Counted from the first letter of the stretch, positions 6,501 to 14,437 are shown. The stretch is 19,594 nt of DNA from an uncultured Verrucomicrobiota bacterium (GCA_946612175.1 CAMOEO010000016.1:1-19594), one strand, 5' to 3'. Translations and numbers: made by a program. Notes: a model not told the origin generated them from the sequence alone.

Positions 6501-7925
6501 ATGCACTCCGTCCCCCCGCCCCGCCCCGTCGCCGGCCGCCGCGCGTTCCGCGCCGCGGTCCTCGCGGTCGCATCGCTCCTCCTGCTCGCGCCCTCCCTCT
6601 CCCTCGCCGCCGCAAAGCCCGCCCGGTCCGCCAAACCCGCAGCCAAGCCCGCAGCCAAGCTCTCGGTCTCCTCCCGCTACCGCTCTCCGCGCAACCCGCA
6701 GCGCCCCCTCCGCAAGTCGACCCGCTTCATCGTCCTCCACACCACCGAGGGCGCGGCGAAAGGCGCCCTGGAGAAGCTTTCCGCGAACGGCGAATGCCAC
6801 TACGTCGTCGACACCGAGGGCCGGCTCTTCTCCATCATTGACAAGGGCCGCGTCGCCTACCACGCCGGGCTCTCGATGTGGGACGGCCGCACCGGCCTCG
6901 ACTCCTGCTCCGTCGGCATCGAGGTCGTCGGCTACCACAACAAGGCCCCGACCGCCGCCCAGTACGCCACGCTCAAGAAGCTCCTCGCCGAGCTCAAGGC
7001 GACGTACCGCGTCCCCGACGAGCGCGTCCTCACCCACTCGATGGTCGCCTACGGCAATCCCAACCACTGGCACCGGTACCGCCACCGCGGCCGCAAGCGC
7101 TGCGCGATGTTCCTCGCCTCCCCCGCCGCCCGCGCGAAGCTCGGCCTCGTCGCGCGCCCCGCCTACGACCCCGACCTCCGCGCCGGGCGCCTCCGGGACG
7201 CCGACCCCGAGCTTACCCGCGCCCTCTACGCCAAGGCCCCCGCGACGATCTCCCCCGCCCCCGCGAAAACGACGGACGCGCGGAAGCCCGCGTCCCCGAA
7301 GAGCCCCGCCCCGCCGGCCACCTCCGCCGCCGCGACGAAGCCCCCCTCCCCCGCCCCGGATCCCGCTCCCGCGCCCGCGGACAACGTGATCGGCCCCCGC
7401 CGCTCCGCGTGGGACATCGCGCGCGACCGCTATGACTCCGCCACGACCTTCTACACCTACCCGAACGGCGCCCGCCGCAGCGGCGCCGAGATCAAGGGCA
7501 AGGAGTGGAAGGCCTTGCCCGCCGGCACCGTCGTCACCTTCGGCGACGACCTCGACACGTCCGAGAACGCCAACGAGGGCCTCGTCACCATCGGCGTCGA
7601 CGGCACCGCCCAGGAACTCGCGGGCGACGCCGTCGCCGACTCCGGCACCTTCTACTTTCCGCCGAAGAAGGACTACCTCCGCGGTTCGACGCTCTCCCTC
7701 TCGCGCATCGACGCCCTCCCCTCCGGCACGCGCGTCCTGGTCGGCTACAAGGTCGCCGGCCCCGTCGCCCCGCGCCGCCCCGCCTTCGCGCTCTGCGGCC
7801 TCGCCTGGAACCGCGACGACACCTACTACTGGGATCCCGCCCGCAAGGAGCTCAAGTCCGGCAGCGACATCACCGAGCGCAGCATCCCGAAGAACGCGAT
7901 GATCTTCTATCGCCGGCGCAAGTAG
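6501..7925 (+). CDS. exported N-acetylmuramoyl-L-alanine amidase (Amidase_2/PGRP fold)
   Basis: This 474-aa protein is predicted to cleave the MurNAc-L-Ala bond of peptidoglycan in the periplasm. A signal peptide (1-38) ends near SLAAA-K. An Ala/Lys/Pro linker is followed by the amidase domain (about 60-215): FIVLHTTEG (76-84, Zn ligand His80), HYVVDTEGRLF (100-110), VAYHAG (118-123), SVGIEVVG (137-144), LTHSM (177-181, His179) and HRGRKRC (195-201). Cys201 sits where AmpD has Asp (GRKxDPG), as in T7 lysozyme and eukaryotic PGRPs; about 12 extra residues separate His179 from it. A Pro/Ala-rich linker (about 245-295) leads to a C-terminal domain of about 180 aa that I do not recognise, possibly wall-binding. 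ATG 6501 is chosen because the in-frame GTG at 6489 lies inside the -10 hexamer. The 3' end converges on rlmN with a 7-nt gap. Confidence 0.87.
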   Translation: MHSVPPPRPVAGRRAFRAAVLAVASLLLLAPSLSLAAAKPARSAKPAAKPAAKLSVSSRYRSPRNPQRPLRKSTRFIVLHTTEGAAKGALEKLSANGECHYVVDTEGRLFSIIDKGRVAYHAGLSMWDGRTGLDSCSVGIEVVGYHNKAPTAAQYATLKKLLAELKATYRVPDERVLTHSMVAYGNPNHWHRYRHRGRKRCAMFLASPAARAKLGLVARPAYDPDLRAGRLRDADPELTRALYAKAPATISPAPAKTTDARKPASPKSPAPPATSAAATKPPSPAPDPAPAPADNVIGPRRSAWDIARDRYDSATTFYTYPNGARRSGAEIKGKEWKALPAGTVVTFGDDLDTSENANEGLVTIGVDGTAQELAGDAVADSGTFYFPPKKDYLRGSTLSLSRIDALPSGTRVLVGYKVAGPVAPRRPAFALCGLAWNRDDTYYWDPARKELKSGSDITERSIPKNAMIFYRRRK

Positions 7926-7932
7926 GCCCCCG

Positions 7933-8988
7933 CTACGCCGGGCCGCCGCGGCCGATGCGCGCCCGCCGCAGCTGCCCGCAGCTGGCGTTCACGCCGCGTC
8001 CCTTGCTGCGGCGCAGCGTCGCGTTGAGCCCGCCCCTCTCCAGCGCCTCGCGGAACGCCTCGCAGACGGCGTCGGAGGGCGTCCGGCCGTCGAACTCCCG
8101 CACCGGATTGAGGGGAATGAGGTTCACGCGGCTCGGGAACGGCCGCAGCAGCCGCAGCAGCGCCCGGGCGTCCTCCGGCCGGTCGTTGAACCCCGCCACG
8201 AGCGTGTACTCGAAGGTGATGATCCGCCCCGTCCGCTCCGTGTACGCGCGGCACGCCGGAATCAGCTCGCCGAGGGGCCATCTCCGGTTGACGGGCATCA
8301 GCCGCCCGCGCTGCGCGTCCGTCGGCGCGTGGAGCGACACGCTCAGCTCGAACTGCCGCCCCTCCGCCGCGAACCGCCCGATGCCCGGCACCACGCCGCA
8401 CGTCGAGATCGTGATCCGCCGCGCGCCGATGCCGAGCCCCTCCGGCTCCGCGTCGTTCATCCGGCGCGCCGCCGCGAGCGCGGCCTCGTAGTTGAGGAAC
8501 GGCTCGCCGATCCCCATGAAGACGACGTTGTCGGGCCGCCGCCCGAGCAGCCGCGCCGCCATCGCGGCCTGCGCGACGATCTCCCCCGACGCGAGGCTGC
8601 GCGTGCAGCCGTTGAGCCCGCTGGCGCAGAACGCGCACCCGCAGCCGCACCCGACCTGACTCGAGACGCAGACCGTCGTCCGGTCCTTCGCCGGAATCAG
8701 CACCGTCTCCACGAGCTCGCCGTCCGCGAGGCGCGAAAGGACCTTGCGCGTCCCCGTCCCCTCCTCGCCCGCGACCTCCACCGTCGCGAGCGTGCCCTCC
8801 GGGTCGAGCCACCGCTCCGCGAGCGCCGCGCGCATCGCCGCCGGGAGGTTCGTCATCGCGTCCCACGTGCCTGCGTGGCGCGCGTAGAGCCATTCGGAGA
8901 GCTGGCGCGCGCGGAAGCGCGGCTGCCCGAGCGAGGCGACCGCCTCCGCCAGCGCCGGCGGGTCGAGGGAGAGGATGGAGGGCCTCAT
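7933..8988 (-). CDS. rlmN: dual-specificity 23S rRNA m2A2503 / tRNA m2A37 methyltransferase
   Basis: RlmN is a radical SAM enzyme that methylates C2 of A2503 in 23S rRNA and A37 in some tRNAs, which improves decoding and peptidyl-transferase function. The radical SAM cluster motif CX3CX2C is C114, C118 and C121. The conserved CVSSQVGC stretch (107-114) precedes it, and the catalytic Cys337 lies in the SCGQLR motif near the C-terminus. FMGIGEPFLNY (157-167), SVSLHAP and IPLNPV are also characteristic. The 351-aa length is normal. The start has a good Shine-Dalgarno, AGGAGG (9003-8998), 9 nt before the ATG and overlapping the stop codon of the upstream small gene, so the two form an operon. Cfr-type C8 methylation is less likely given the housekeeping setting. 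Confidence 0.95.
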   Translation of the reverse strand: MRPSILSLDPPALAEAVASLGQPRFRARQLSEWLYARHAGTWDAMTNLPAAMRAALAERWLDPEGTLATVEVAGEEGTGTRKVLSRLADGELVETVLIPAKDRTTVCVSSQVGCGCGCAFCASGLNGCTRSLASGEIVAQAAMAARLLGRRPDNVVFMGIGEPFLNYEAALAAARRMNDAEPEGLGIGARRITISTCGVVPGIGRFAAEGRQFELSVSLHAPTDAQRGRLMPVNRRWPLGELIPACRAYTERTGRIITFEYTLVAGFNDRPEDARALLRLLRPFPSRVNLIPLNPVREFDGRTPSDAVCEAFREALERGGLNATLRRSKGRGVNASCGQLRRARIGRGGPA

Positions 8989-8997
8989 GCGCGCGTC

Positions 8998-9003
8998 CCT
9001 CCT
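8998..9003 (-). promoter_or_regulatory. Shine-Dalgarno site of rlmN
   Basis: A full AGGAGG lies 9 nt upstream of the rlmN ATG and overlaps the stop codon of the preceding gene. It fixes the start at 8988 and is one of only two strong Shine-Dalgarno sites in the window. Confidence 0.8.
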
Positions 9004-9430
9004 AGCGCACGATCACGAGCGCCTCGGGGAACTCCGTCCGGCGGCCCGAGAAGAGGCTCGCGTCCTCCTCCGCGCGCTCCGGCGCGCGGCCGCCCCGCAC
9101 CGGGGGCTGCAGCACCCAGCGGAACCCGCGGCTGAGCTCCACGCGGTGCGGCTTCGGCGCCTTGCGGACGCCCCAGTCGTAGCCGACCGCGACGCCCGCC
9201 GCCGCGCCGAGCGCGAGGCAGGCGCAGACGACGACCGCGATCGCGCCGGGGCCGAGGGGGATCTCCCGCGCGTCGCGCGGCGCCATCTCCTGGGCGCGGG
9301 CCTCCAGCTCCTGGTCGCGGGCGTCGAGGCGCTCCCGCTCGAGCGCGAGCCGCTCCGCCTCCAGCTTGAGCCGCTCCCGCTCGAACGCCAGGGCCTTCGA
9401 TTCGGCCGTCTCGCGCTTCTCGTCGTCCAT
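9002..9430 (-). CDS. small charged coiled-coil membrane protein, unknown function
   Basis: This 142-aa protein is not one I recognise. Residues 3-50 are almost entirely Glu, Arg, Lys, Leu and Ala in an ERERL/LELEAR-like pattern, predicting a long charged helix or coiled coil. One membrane helix follows (about 61-83), then a short basic C-terminal tail of about 55 residues containing LSRGFRWVLQPP. The coiled coil is probably cytoplasmic. The start at 9430 is supported by a promoter whose -10 lies exactly 7 nt before this ATG, so earlier in-frame starts would not be transcribed. The gene is followed 13 nt later by rlmN, with the rlmN Shine-Dalgarno inside its stop region. Its role is unknown. 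Confidence 0.75.
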   Translation of the reverse strand: MDDEKRETAESKALAFERERLKLEAERLALERERLDARDQELEARAQEMAPRDAREIPLGPGAIAVVVCACLALGAAAGVAVGYDWGVRKAPKPHRVELSRGFRWVLQPPVRGGRAPERAEEDASLFSGRRTEFPEALVIVR

Positions 9431-9437
9431 GCCCGCA

Positions 9438-9467
9438 ACTCTACCACAACCCCCGCCCCCCTGTCCA
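9438..9467 (-). promoter_or_regulatory. extended -10 promoter, leaderless, of the small gene-rlmN operon
   Basis: On the minus strand, -35 TGGACA (9467-9462), an 18-nt spacer and TGG-TAGAGT (-10 at 9443-9438) are followed by 7 nt and the ATG at 9430. The predicted transcript starts at or within a base or two of the start codon. Confidence 0.6.
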
Positions 9468-9476
9468 CCTCCGCGC

Positions 9477-9505
9477 TTTCCTTTTCGGCCGAAGTCTGGT
9501 ATCGT
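9477..9505 (+). promoter_or_regulatory. extended -10 promoter, leaderless, of the pseudouridine synthase gene
   Basis: TTTCCT (9477-9482), a 17-nt spacer and TGG-TATCGT (-10 at 9500-9505) are followed by 7 nt and ATG at 9513. The -35 elements of this promoter and the divergent one at 9438-9467 are only 9 nt apart, so the two promoters fill the whole gap between genes. Confidence 0.6.
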
Positions 9506-9512
9506 CTGCCCC

Positions 9513-10382
9513 ATGAAAGCGAATTCCCCCCGCGGCCCCGTGGCCTTCCAGGCGACGCGATCCGAGGACGGCGCCACCCTGCAGGACTTCCTCGCCGCCC
9601 GGCTCGGCCTCTCCCGCCGCGCCGCCAAGCAGCAGATCGACGCCCGCGTGGTCCGCGTCGACGGCCAGTCCGTGTGGATGGCCCACCACCGCCTCCGCGC
9701 CGGCGCCGTGGTCACCGTCGCCGCCGTGGTCGACTCCCCCACCGCCCTCTCCGTCCGCCCGGCGCGCGCGAAGATCCTTTTCGAGGACGCGGACTTCCTC
9801 GTCGCCGACAAGCCCCGCGGCGTCCTCGTGAACCAGTCCGCCGGCTCCCTCGAGGAGATCCTCCGCCGCCAGACCGGCAACCCCGACCTGCGCGCCTCGC
9901 ACCGCCTCGACCGCGACACCACCGGCTGCGTCCTCTTCTCCAAGTCCGCCGCCGCCCACGAGGCCGTCGTCGCCGTCTTCAAGGAGCACCGCGTCGCCAA
10001 GACCTACCGCACCGTCGTCCACGGCCGCTGGGACGCCGTCTCCTCCACGATCGACCTGCCTATCGACGGCCGCCGCGCCCTCTCCCTCGTCCACTGCATC
10101 CGCGCCAACGCGAAGGCGTCCCACCTCGCCGTCCGCATCGAGACCGGCCGCACCCACCAGATCCGCCGCCACCTCGCCATGGCCCGCCATCCCGTCCTCG
10201 GCGACGCGACCTACGGCCCCAAGGTCGTCGAGGACCTCCGCCTCATGAAGCTCACGTACCCGCTGCTCCACGCCGTCGAGCTCGAGATGGACCATCCCAC
10301 GCGCCCCGGCGAGACCCTCCGCGTCTTCTCCCCGCTCCCGCAGGACTTCCACCGCTGGCTCGGCGTCCTGCGGCTCGAATGA
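9513..10382 (+). CDS. RluA-family pseudouridine synthase with S4 domain
   Basis: This 289-aa enzyme converts uridine to pseudouridine in rRNA or tRNA. An S4-like RNA-binding domain occupies about 20-70 (LQDFLAARLGLSRRAAKQQI and the following VRVDGQ). The catalytic domain begins at ILFEDADFLVADKPRGVLV (88-106). The signature HRLDRDTTG (130-138) contains the catalytic Asp133, and GRTHQIRRHLA (212-222) and HPVLGDATYG (226-235) are family motifs. The domain order is that of RluC/RluD, but the exact target uridines cannot be read from the sequence. ATG 9513 is the only start compatible with the promoter 7 nt upstream. The next gene follows after 67 nt on the same strand and is probably co-transcribed. 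Confidence 0.9.
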   Translation: MKANSPRGPVAFQATRSEDGATLQDFLAARLGLSRRAAKQQIDARVVRVDGQSVWMAHHRLRAGAVVTVAAVVDSPTALSVRPARAKILFEDADFLVADKPRGVLVNQSAGSLEEILRRQTGNPDLRASHRLDRDTTGCVLFSKSAAAHEAVVAVFKEHRVAKTYRTVVHGRWDAVSSTIDLPIDGRRALSLVHCIRANAKASHLAVRIETGRTHQIRRHLAMARHPVLGDATYGPKVVEDLRLMKLTYPLLHAVELEMDHPTRPGETLRVFSPLPQDFHRWLGVLRLE

Positions 10383-10449
10383 CGCCGGGCGCTCCCCGCC
10401 CCGTTCCCGCCCCCGCCGATCCGACGCCCCCTCCGCCCCCGGCCCCGAC

Positions 10450-12096
10450 ATGAAACGGCCTCGCCGCAGAACCGTGATCTGGACGACCCTCGTCCTGCTC
10501 CTCGCCCTCTTCCCCTACACCTGGGGGCCGGCGCTCGCGGGGGCGGCGGCCCGCCGCCGCCTGGACCTCGACGTTCCGGGCTCCTCCTCCTGCACGGTCG
10601 ACCGCGTCTCCCTCTTCCGCCTCAAGGCCCGCGACATCCGCCTCGGCGCCCTCCCCGGCCAGCCCCGACTCGCCCGCCTCGACGTCCGCTACACGCCCTG
10701 GGGCCTGCTCCGCGGCAAGGGCGTTCGCCTCTCCGCCGACGGCGCGGAGGCCGAGCTGCGCGACCTGCTCCCGCCCGAGGTCCGCGAACGCCTCCGCTCG
10801 ACCCGCGCCACCGCCCGGCTCCGCCTCGGCTGGAACCCTTCCCGCGGCTACGGCGGCACGCTCGAGGGCGAGGTCCTCGGCGGCGCCCTCCGCGGCCGGC
10901 TCTCCGCCCGGACCTGGCGCTCCCCCTCCCTCGCCCTCTCCTACGAGCCCGCCCTCCGCGACCTTCCCCTCCCCGCCCTCCGCGCCGAGGCCTCCGCGAG
11001 CCTCTCCGACGGCACGAACGGCCTCGCCGTCGCGGCCACCGCGGGCGCCCGTCTCGAAGGCTCCCCCTGGGCCGTCTCCGCCGAGGCGACCGCCGAGGGC
11101 GGCGCCTTCGCCGCGAAGGCGCGCACGCCCGACATCGCCTTCTCGCAGGACGACCCCCTCCTCGCGCCCCTGCTCCGCGCCTTCGCCCCCGCGAACCTCG
11201 GCCTCCGGTTCTCCGGCTCCGTCACCGGCTCCGTCGACGTCGTGCGCCCCGCCGGCGGCCCCGAGCCGCGCTGGCTCTCCGCCGTCCGCGTCAACGGGCT
11301 CGACGCCGAGATCGTCCCCGCCGGCGAGGACCCCGTCCCCATCGTCCTCCGCGGCGGCCGCCTCACCACGCTCCGCATCGGCGGCATCGGCGCCCACTAC
11401 GACATCCAGCCCTTCGGCATCCGCTTCGCCTCCCTCTCCCGCGACCGCCTGCTGCTCGAGGACGGCGACTTCTGGTTCCGCGCCAGCGCGCGCGACATCC
11501 TCCTCACCGAGGGCTCCACCCGCTTCGCCGGCGGCTTCGTCCGCGTCTACGCCCTGCACTTCTACTTCGAGAGCCGCAGCACCGCCTTCGCCATCGTCCT
11601 CGACGACCTCGACGCCGGCCGCGTGCTCGCCCTCTTCCCGTCGGTCGACGGCTCCGTCTCGGGCCGCCTCCACGGCAAGATCCCCGTCCGCGTCCGCAAC
11701 GGCGCCCGCGTCCTGCTCCAGGACGCCTACCTCTACTCCTCCCAGTCCGGCGGCAACCTCCAGCTGCGCGACCCCGCCCCCCTCGTCTCGCAGATGGGGC
11801 TCGACGGCGACACGGGCGACCGCCTCTCCCGCGCCCTCCGCGACCTGGACTTCACGACCCTCCAGATCCACCACGCCCGAAAGCCCGCCGAGGACGGGAC
11901 CGCCGCCCCCGCCGGCGCGCGCCCGGACGATGACGAGACCGAGAGCACGCTCACCTTCCGCATCGTCGGGCGCGGCAACGACAGGGAGCAGACGCCCGTC
12001 GACATCTCCGCGACCTTCCACGGGCAGTTCCAGAAGCTGATCAACACCGCCCTCCGGACCGCCGGGCTCCGCGAGCGCGCCCCCGCCGGCCGCTAG
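10450..12096 (+). CDS. YdbH/AsmA-like membrane-anchored envelope protein
   Basis: This 548-aa protein has a short basic N-terminus and one membrane helix (about 8-23). A long Arg/Leu/Ala-rich region with the alternating pattern expected of beta strands follows, as in AsmA-like repeat proteins. The C-terminal part resembles the YdbH domain: VDGSVSGRLHGKIPVRV and DAYLYSSQSGGNLQL (about 399-440), then TLTFRIVGRG and TPVDISATFHGQFQKLI before the end. YdbH in E. coli is one of three AsmA-like proteins (with YhdP and TamB) thought to move phospholipids to the outer membrane. Its usual small lipoprotein partner YnbE is not seen here. Assignment is from pattern recognition only and is moderate. No Shine-Dalgarno precedes the ATG. 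The stop codon overlaps that of the convergent 3D-domain gene. Confidence 0.7.
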   Translation: MKRPRRRTVIWTTLVLLLALFPYTWGPALAGAAARRRLDLDVPGSSSCTVDRVSLFRLKARDIRLGALPGQPRLARLDVRYTPWGLLRGKGVRLSADGAEAELRDLLPPEVRERLRSTRATARLRLGWNPSRGYGGTLEGEVLGGALRGRLSARTWRSPSLALSYEPALRDLPLPALRAEASASLSDGTNGLAVAATAGARLEGSPWAVSAEATAEGGAFAAKARTPDIAFSQDDPLLAPLLRAFAPANLGLRFSGSVTGSVDVVRPAGGPEPRWLSAVRVNGLDAEIVPAGEDPVPIVLRGGRLTTLRIGGIGAHYDIQPFGIRFASLSRDRLLLEDGDFWFRASARDILLTEGSTRFAGGFVRVYALHFYFESRSTAFAIVLDDLDAGRVLALFPSVDGSVSGRLHGKIPVRVRNGARVLLQDAYLYSSQSGGNLQLRDPAPLVSQMGLDGDTGDRLSRALRDLDFTTLQIHHARKPAEDGTAAPAGARPDDDETESTLTFRIVGRGNDREQTPVDISATFHGQFQKLINTALRTAGLRERAPAGR

Positions 12097-12605
12097 TCGC
12101 GGGTGTACACCATCACGGGGACGTTCTTCCGGCGGCCCCACTTGCGCGCCTCGGCCTCGGTGCTGAACCACAGGTCGAGCCGGGCGGGCCCCTTGATCGC
12201 CCCGCCGCGGTCCTCCACCTTCGCCCAGCCGTAGCCCTGGACGTAGAGGATCGTCCCGAACGGATAGTACTTCGTGTCCGCCGCCGCGGTGCCGCGGTGC
12301 GCCCGCGTCCCGCTCGCCGTGATGCCGACCGCCTTGGGCTTGCCCTTGTTCGGGCCGCTCGCGATCACCGGGCGCCCGTACCAGTTGCGGCGCCAGTTGC
12401 ACGAGCGCGGCCCGGAGTCGTAGCCCGTCACCTCCATCCGCGTCTGCCGGCGGCGCATCCCCTGCGCCTCGCGGGCGTAGGAGGACGTGCTCGCGCATCC
12501 CTCCATCATCGCGAAGGAGACGCCCATCGCCGCCAGCGCGCCGAGCGCCAGCGCGCGCTGCGTCCAGGCGGAGGCGAGGGGAAGGAAGTCGGAGAGGCGC
12601 TTCAT
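12093..12605 (-). CDS. 3D-domain (MltA/RlpA-like double-psi beta-barrel) exported protein
   Basis: The 170-aa protein has an N-terminal hydrophobic segment (17-33) ending in MEGC, a possible but imperfect lipobox with Cys37. The 3D domain spans about 57-167: GITASGTRAH (84-92 area), YYPFGTILYVQGYGWAKVED, RGGAIKG, RLDLWFSTEAEA, and the final VPVMVY. The Asp residues that name the domain are visible in AAD, VED and RLD. Proteins of this fold include lytic transglycosylases and cell-wall remodelling factors; a role in peptidoglycan processing is likely but the reaction is not certain. ATG 12605 is chosen because the alternative ATG at 12614 overlaps the -10 hexamer. It has its own promoter immediately after the ABC gene and converges on the YdbH-like gene. 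Confidence 0.83.
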   Translation of the reverse strand: MKRLSDFLPLASAWTQRALALGALAAMGVSFAMMEGCASTSSYAREAQGMRRRQTRMEVTGYDSGPRSCNWRRNWYGRPVIASGPNKGKPKAVGITASGTRAHRGTAAADTKYYPFGTILYVQGYGWAKVEDRGGAIKGPARLDLWFSTEAEARKWGRRKNVPVMVYTRD

Positions 12606-12612
12606 GGCGGCC

Positions 12613-12641
12613 ATTCTAGCAGAACGGGGCGGCGGATTCAA
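12613..12641 (-). promoter_or_regulatory. extended -10 promoter, leaderless, of the 3D-domain gene
   Basis: On the minus strand, -35 TTGAAT (12641-12636), a 17-nt spacer and TGC-TAGAAT (-10 at 12618-12613) are followed by 7 nt and ATG at 12605. The -35 overlaps the stop codon of the upstream ABC gene. Confidence 0.65.
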
Positions 12642-14437
12642 TCCGCCCGCGGGCCGCTCTCGTCGAGCGCCGCGCCCGCGGTGCGCTGCGACTCGACGAT
12701 CTCCCGGTACGCCGGGCACGAGGCGAGCAGCTCCGCGTGCGTCCCGCACCCCGCCACGGCGCCGCCCTCCAGCACGACGATCCGGTCCGCCTCGCGGATC
12801 GAGTCCGCCCGCTGCGCGACCGTCAGCACCGTCGTCCCCGCCAGCTCCTTCCGCAGCGCCGCCCGGAGCGCGCGCTCCGTGGCGGGGTCCACCGCGCTCG
12901 TCGCGTCGTCCAGCAGGAGGATCCGCGGCCGGCGCAGCAGCGCGCGGGCGATGCACAGCCGCTGGCGCTGCCCGCCGGAGAGCGTCGTGCCGCCCTGGGC
13001 GATCCGCGTCGCGTAGCCCTCCGGCATCGCGCGCACGAAGCCGTCCGCCTGCGCGATCCGCGCCGCGGCCTCGACCTCGGCGTCCGTCGCGTCCGGCGCG
13101 CCCCAGCGGAGGTTCTCCGCGACGGTGCCCGTGAAGAGCCGGGAGCTCTGCAGCACCACGCCGATCGCGCCGCGCAGCGCCGGGAGCGCGTAGTCGCGGA
13201 CGTCCCGGCCGCCGACGAGCACCGCGCCGCCCGTCGCGTCATGGAAGCGCGGGACGAGATGCAGCAGCGTCGTCTTGCCCGCCCCCGTCGCGCCGATGAT
13301 CGCGACGTGCTCCCCCGGCTCCGCGCGCAGCGAGACGCCGCGCAGCACCGGGTCGCCCGCCGCGCCGGGATACGAGAACGAGACGTCCCGCAGCTCCACC
13401 GAGCCGTCCGCGGGCGGTTCCGCGCACGGCCCGTCGCGCAGGTCGGGCTCCGTCGAGATCACCTCCGCGACGCGGCGGGCGCTGATCATCGCGCGGGAGA
13501 GGTGCATCACGTGGAACGACATCATCACGAGCGAGCCCATCACCTGCGTCGACCAGTTCACGATGGCGAGGATCCCGCCCACGAGCAGAAGCCCGCGGCT
13601 CGCCTCGCGCGCCGCGAGGAAGACGATCGCCACGAGCGTGGCCTGCTGCACGACCTGGAGCGACGGCCCGAGCCGCGCCCCGAGGAAGCCGGTCGCGTAG
13701 CCCGTCTCCGCGAGGCTCTCGTTGAGCGCGTCGAAGCGCGCCTGCGCGCGCTCCTCCTGCGAGAAGGCCTTCACGACGCGCACGCCCTCGAGCGTCTCCT
13801 GCATCGCCGAGGAGAGCGCGTCGGTCCGGCGCTGCCGCTCGCGGAAGAGCGGGATCATGCGCGACATGAACCGCACGACCAGCCACGCCAGCAGCGGCGC
13901 GGAGAGGACGAGCGGCAGCGCGAGGCGCCAGTCGGTGAGGAGCACGAGGGCGATCGACCCCAGCAGCAGGAACGGCCCCCGCAGCATCATCCGCGTGATC
14001 GCGACGACCACGAACTGCACGGTCGTGATGTCGTTGGTGAGGCGCGTCGTGAGGGAGCCCGCGGTGAAGCGGTCGGTCTGCGCGAACGAGAGCCGCTCCA
14101 CGCGCGAGAAGAGCGTCTTGCGCAGGTCGTTGCCGATGCCCGTCGCCGCGCGCGTCGAGACGTACGTGCAGAGCAGGCCGCCGAGCGAGCCGAGCAGCGC
14201 GAAGCAGAGCATCCACCACCCCGCGTTCCGGATGACCGCGAGGTTCCCGCCGCGCACGCCCTCGTCGACGATGCGCTTCATGAACGCCGGCTGCGCCAGG
14301 TCCATCGCCGCCTCGATCCCCATCGCCACGGGGGCGAGCGCGATCCACCCGCGGTACGGCCGCAGAAAGCGCAGCAGCGGGCGGACGGAGGCCTCGCGCC
14401 CCCCTCCCGCGGCGGCGGGGTCGTCGCCCGCGGCCAT
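12638..14437 (-). CDS. ABC half-exporter subunit with a degenerate ATPase site
   Basis: This 599-aa inner-membrane exporter has a transmembrane domain (about 20-325, six helices) and a nucleotide-binding domain (about 345-585). Walker A is GATGAGKT (382-389), the Q-loop Gln is 430, the signature LSGGQ is 486-490 and Walker B is ILLLDD (506-511). The residue after the Walker B Asp is Asp511 instead of the catalytic Glu, and the switch-loop His is replaced by Gln542 (TVAQR). This pair of changes marks the degenerate-site subunit of heterodimeric exporters such as TM287/288 and BmrC/BmrD. No partner subunit is in the window. The start overlaps the stop of the upstream sugar transferase gene as TGATG. 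Substrate unknown; context suggests lipid, glycolipid or another envelope component. Confidence 0.93.
   Translation of the reverse strand: MAAGDDPAAAGGGREASVRPLLRFLRPYRGWIALAPVAMGIEAAMDLAQPAFMKRIVDEGVRGGNLAVIRNAGWWMLCFALLGSLGGLLCTYVSTRAATGIGNDLRKTLFSRVERLSFAQTDRFTAGSLTTRLTNDITTVQFVVVAITRMMLRGPFLLLGSIALVLLTDWRLALPLVLSAPLLAWLVVRFMSRMIPLFRERQRRTDALSSAMQETLEGVRVVKAFSQEERAQARFDALNESLAETGYATGFLGARLGPSLQVVQQATLVAIVFLAAREASRGLLLVGGILAIVNWSTQVMGSLVMMSFHVMHLSRAMISARRVAEVISTEPDLRDGPCAEPPADGSVELRDVSFSYPGAAGDPVLRGVSLRAEPGEHVAIIGATGAGKTTLLHLVPRFHDATGGAVLVGGRDVRDYALPALRGAIGVVLQSSRLFTGTVAENLRWGAPDATDAEVEAAARIAQADGFVRAMPEGYATRIAQGGTTLSGGQRQRLCIARALLRRPRILLLDDATSAVDPATERALRAALRKELAGTTVLTVAQRADSIREADRIVVLEGGAVAGCGTHAELLASCPAYREIVESQRTAGAALDESGPRAD

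Noticed and set aside
12612..12614. ATG start three codons upstream for the 3D-domain protein
   Set aside because: It overlaps the TAGAAT -10 hexamer; the ATG at 12605 lies 7 nt after it.
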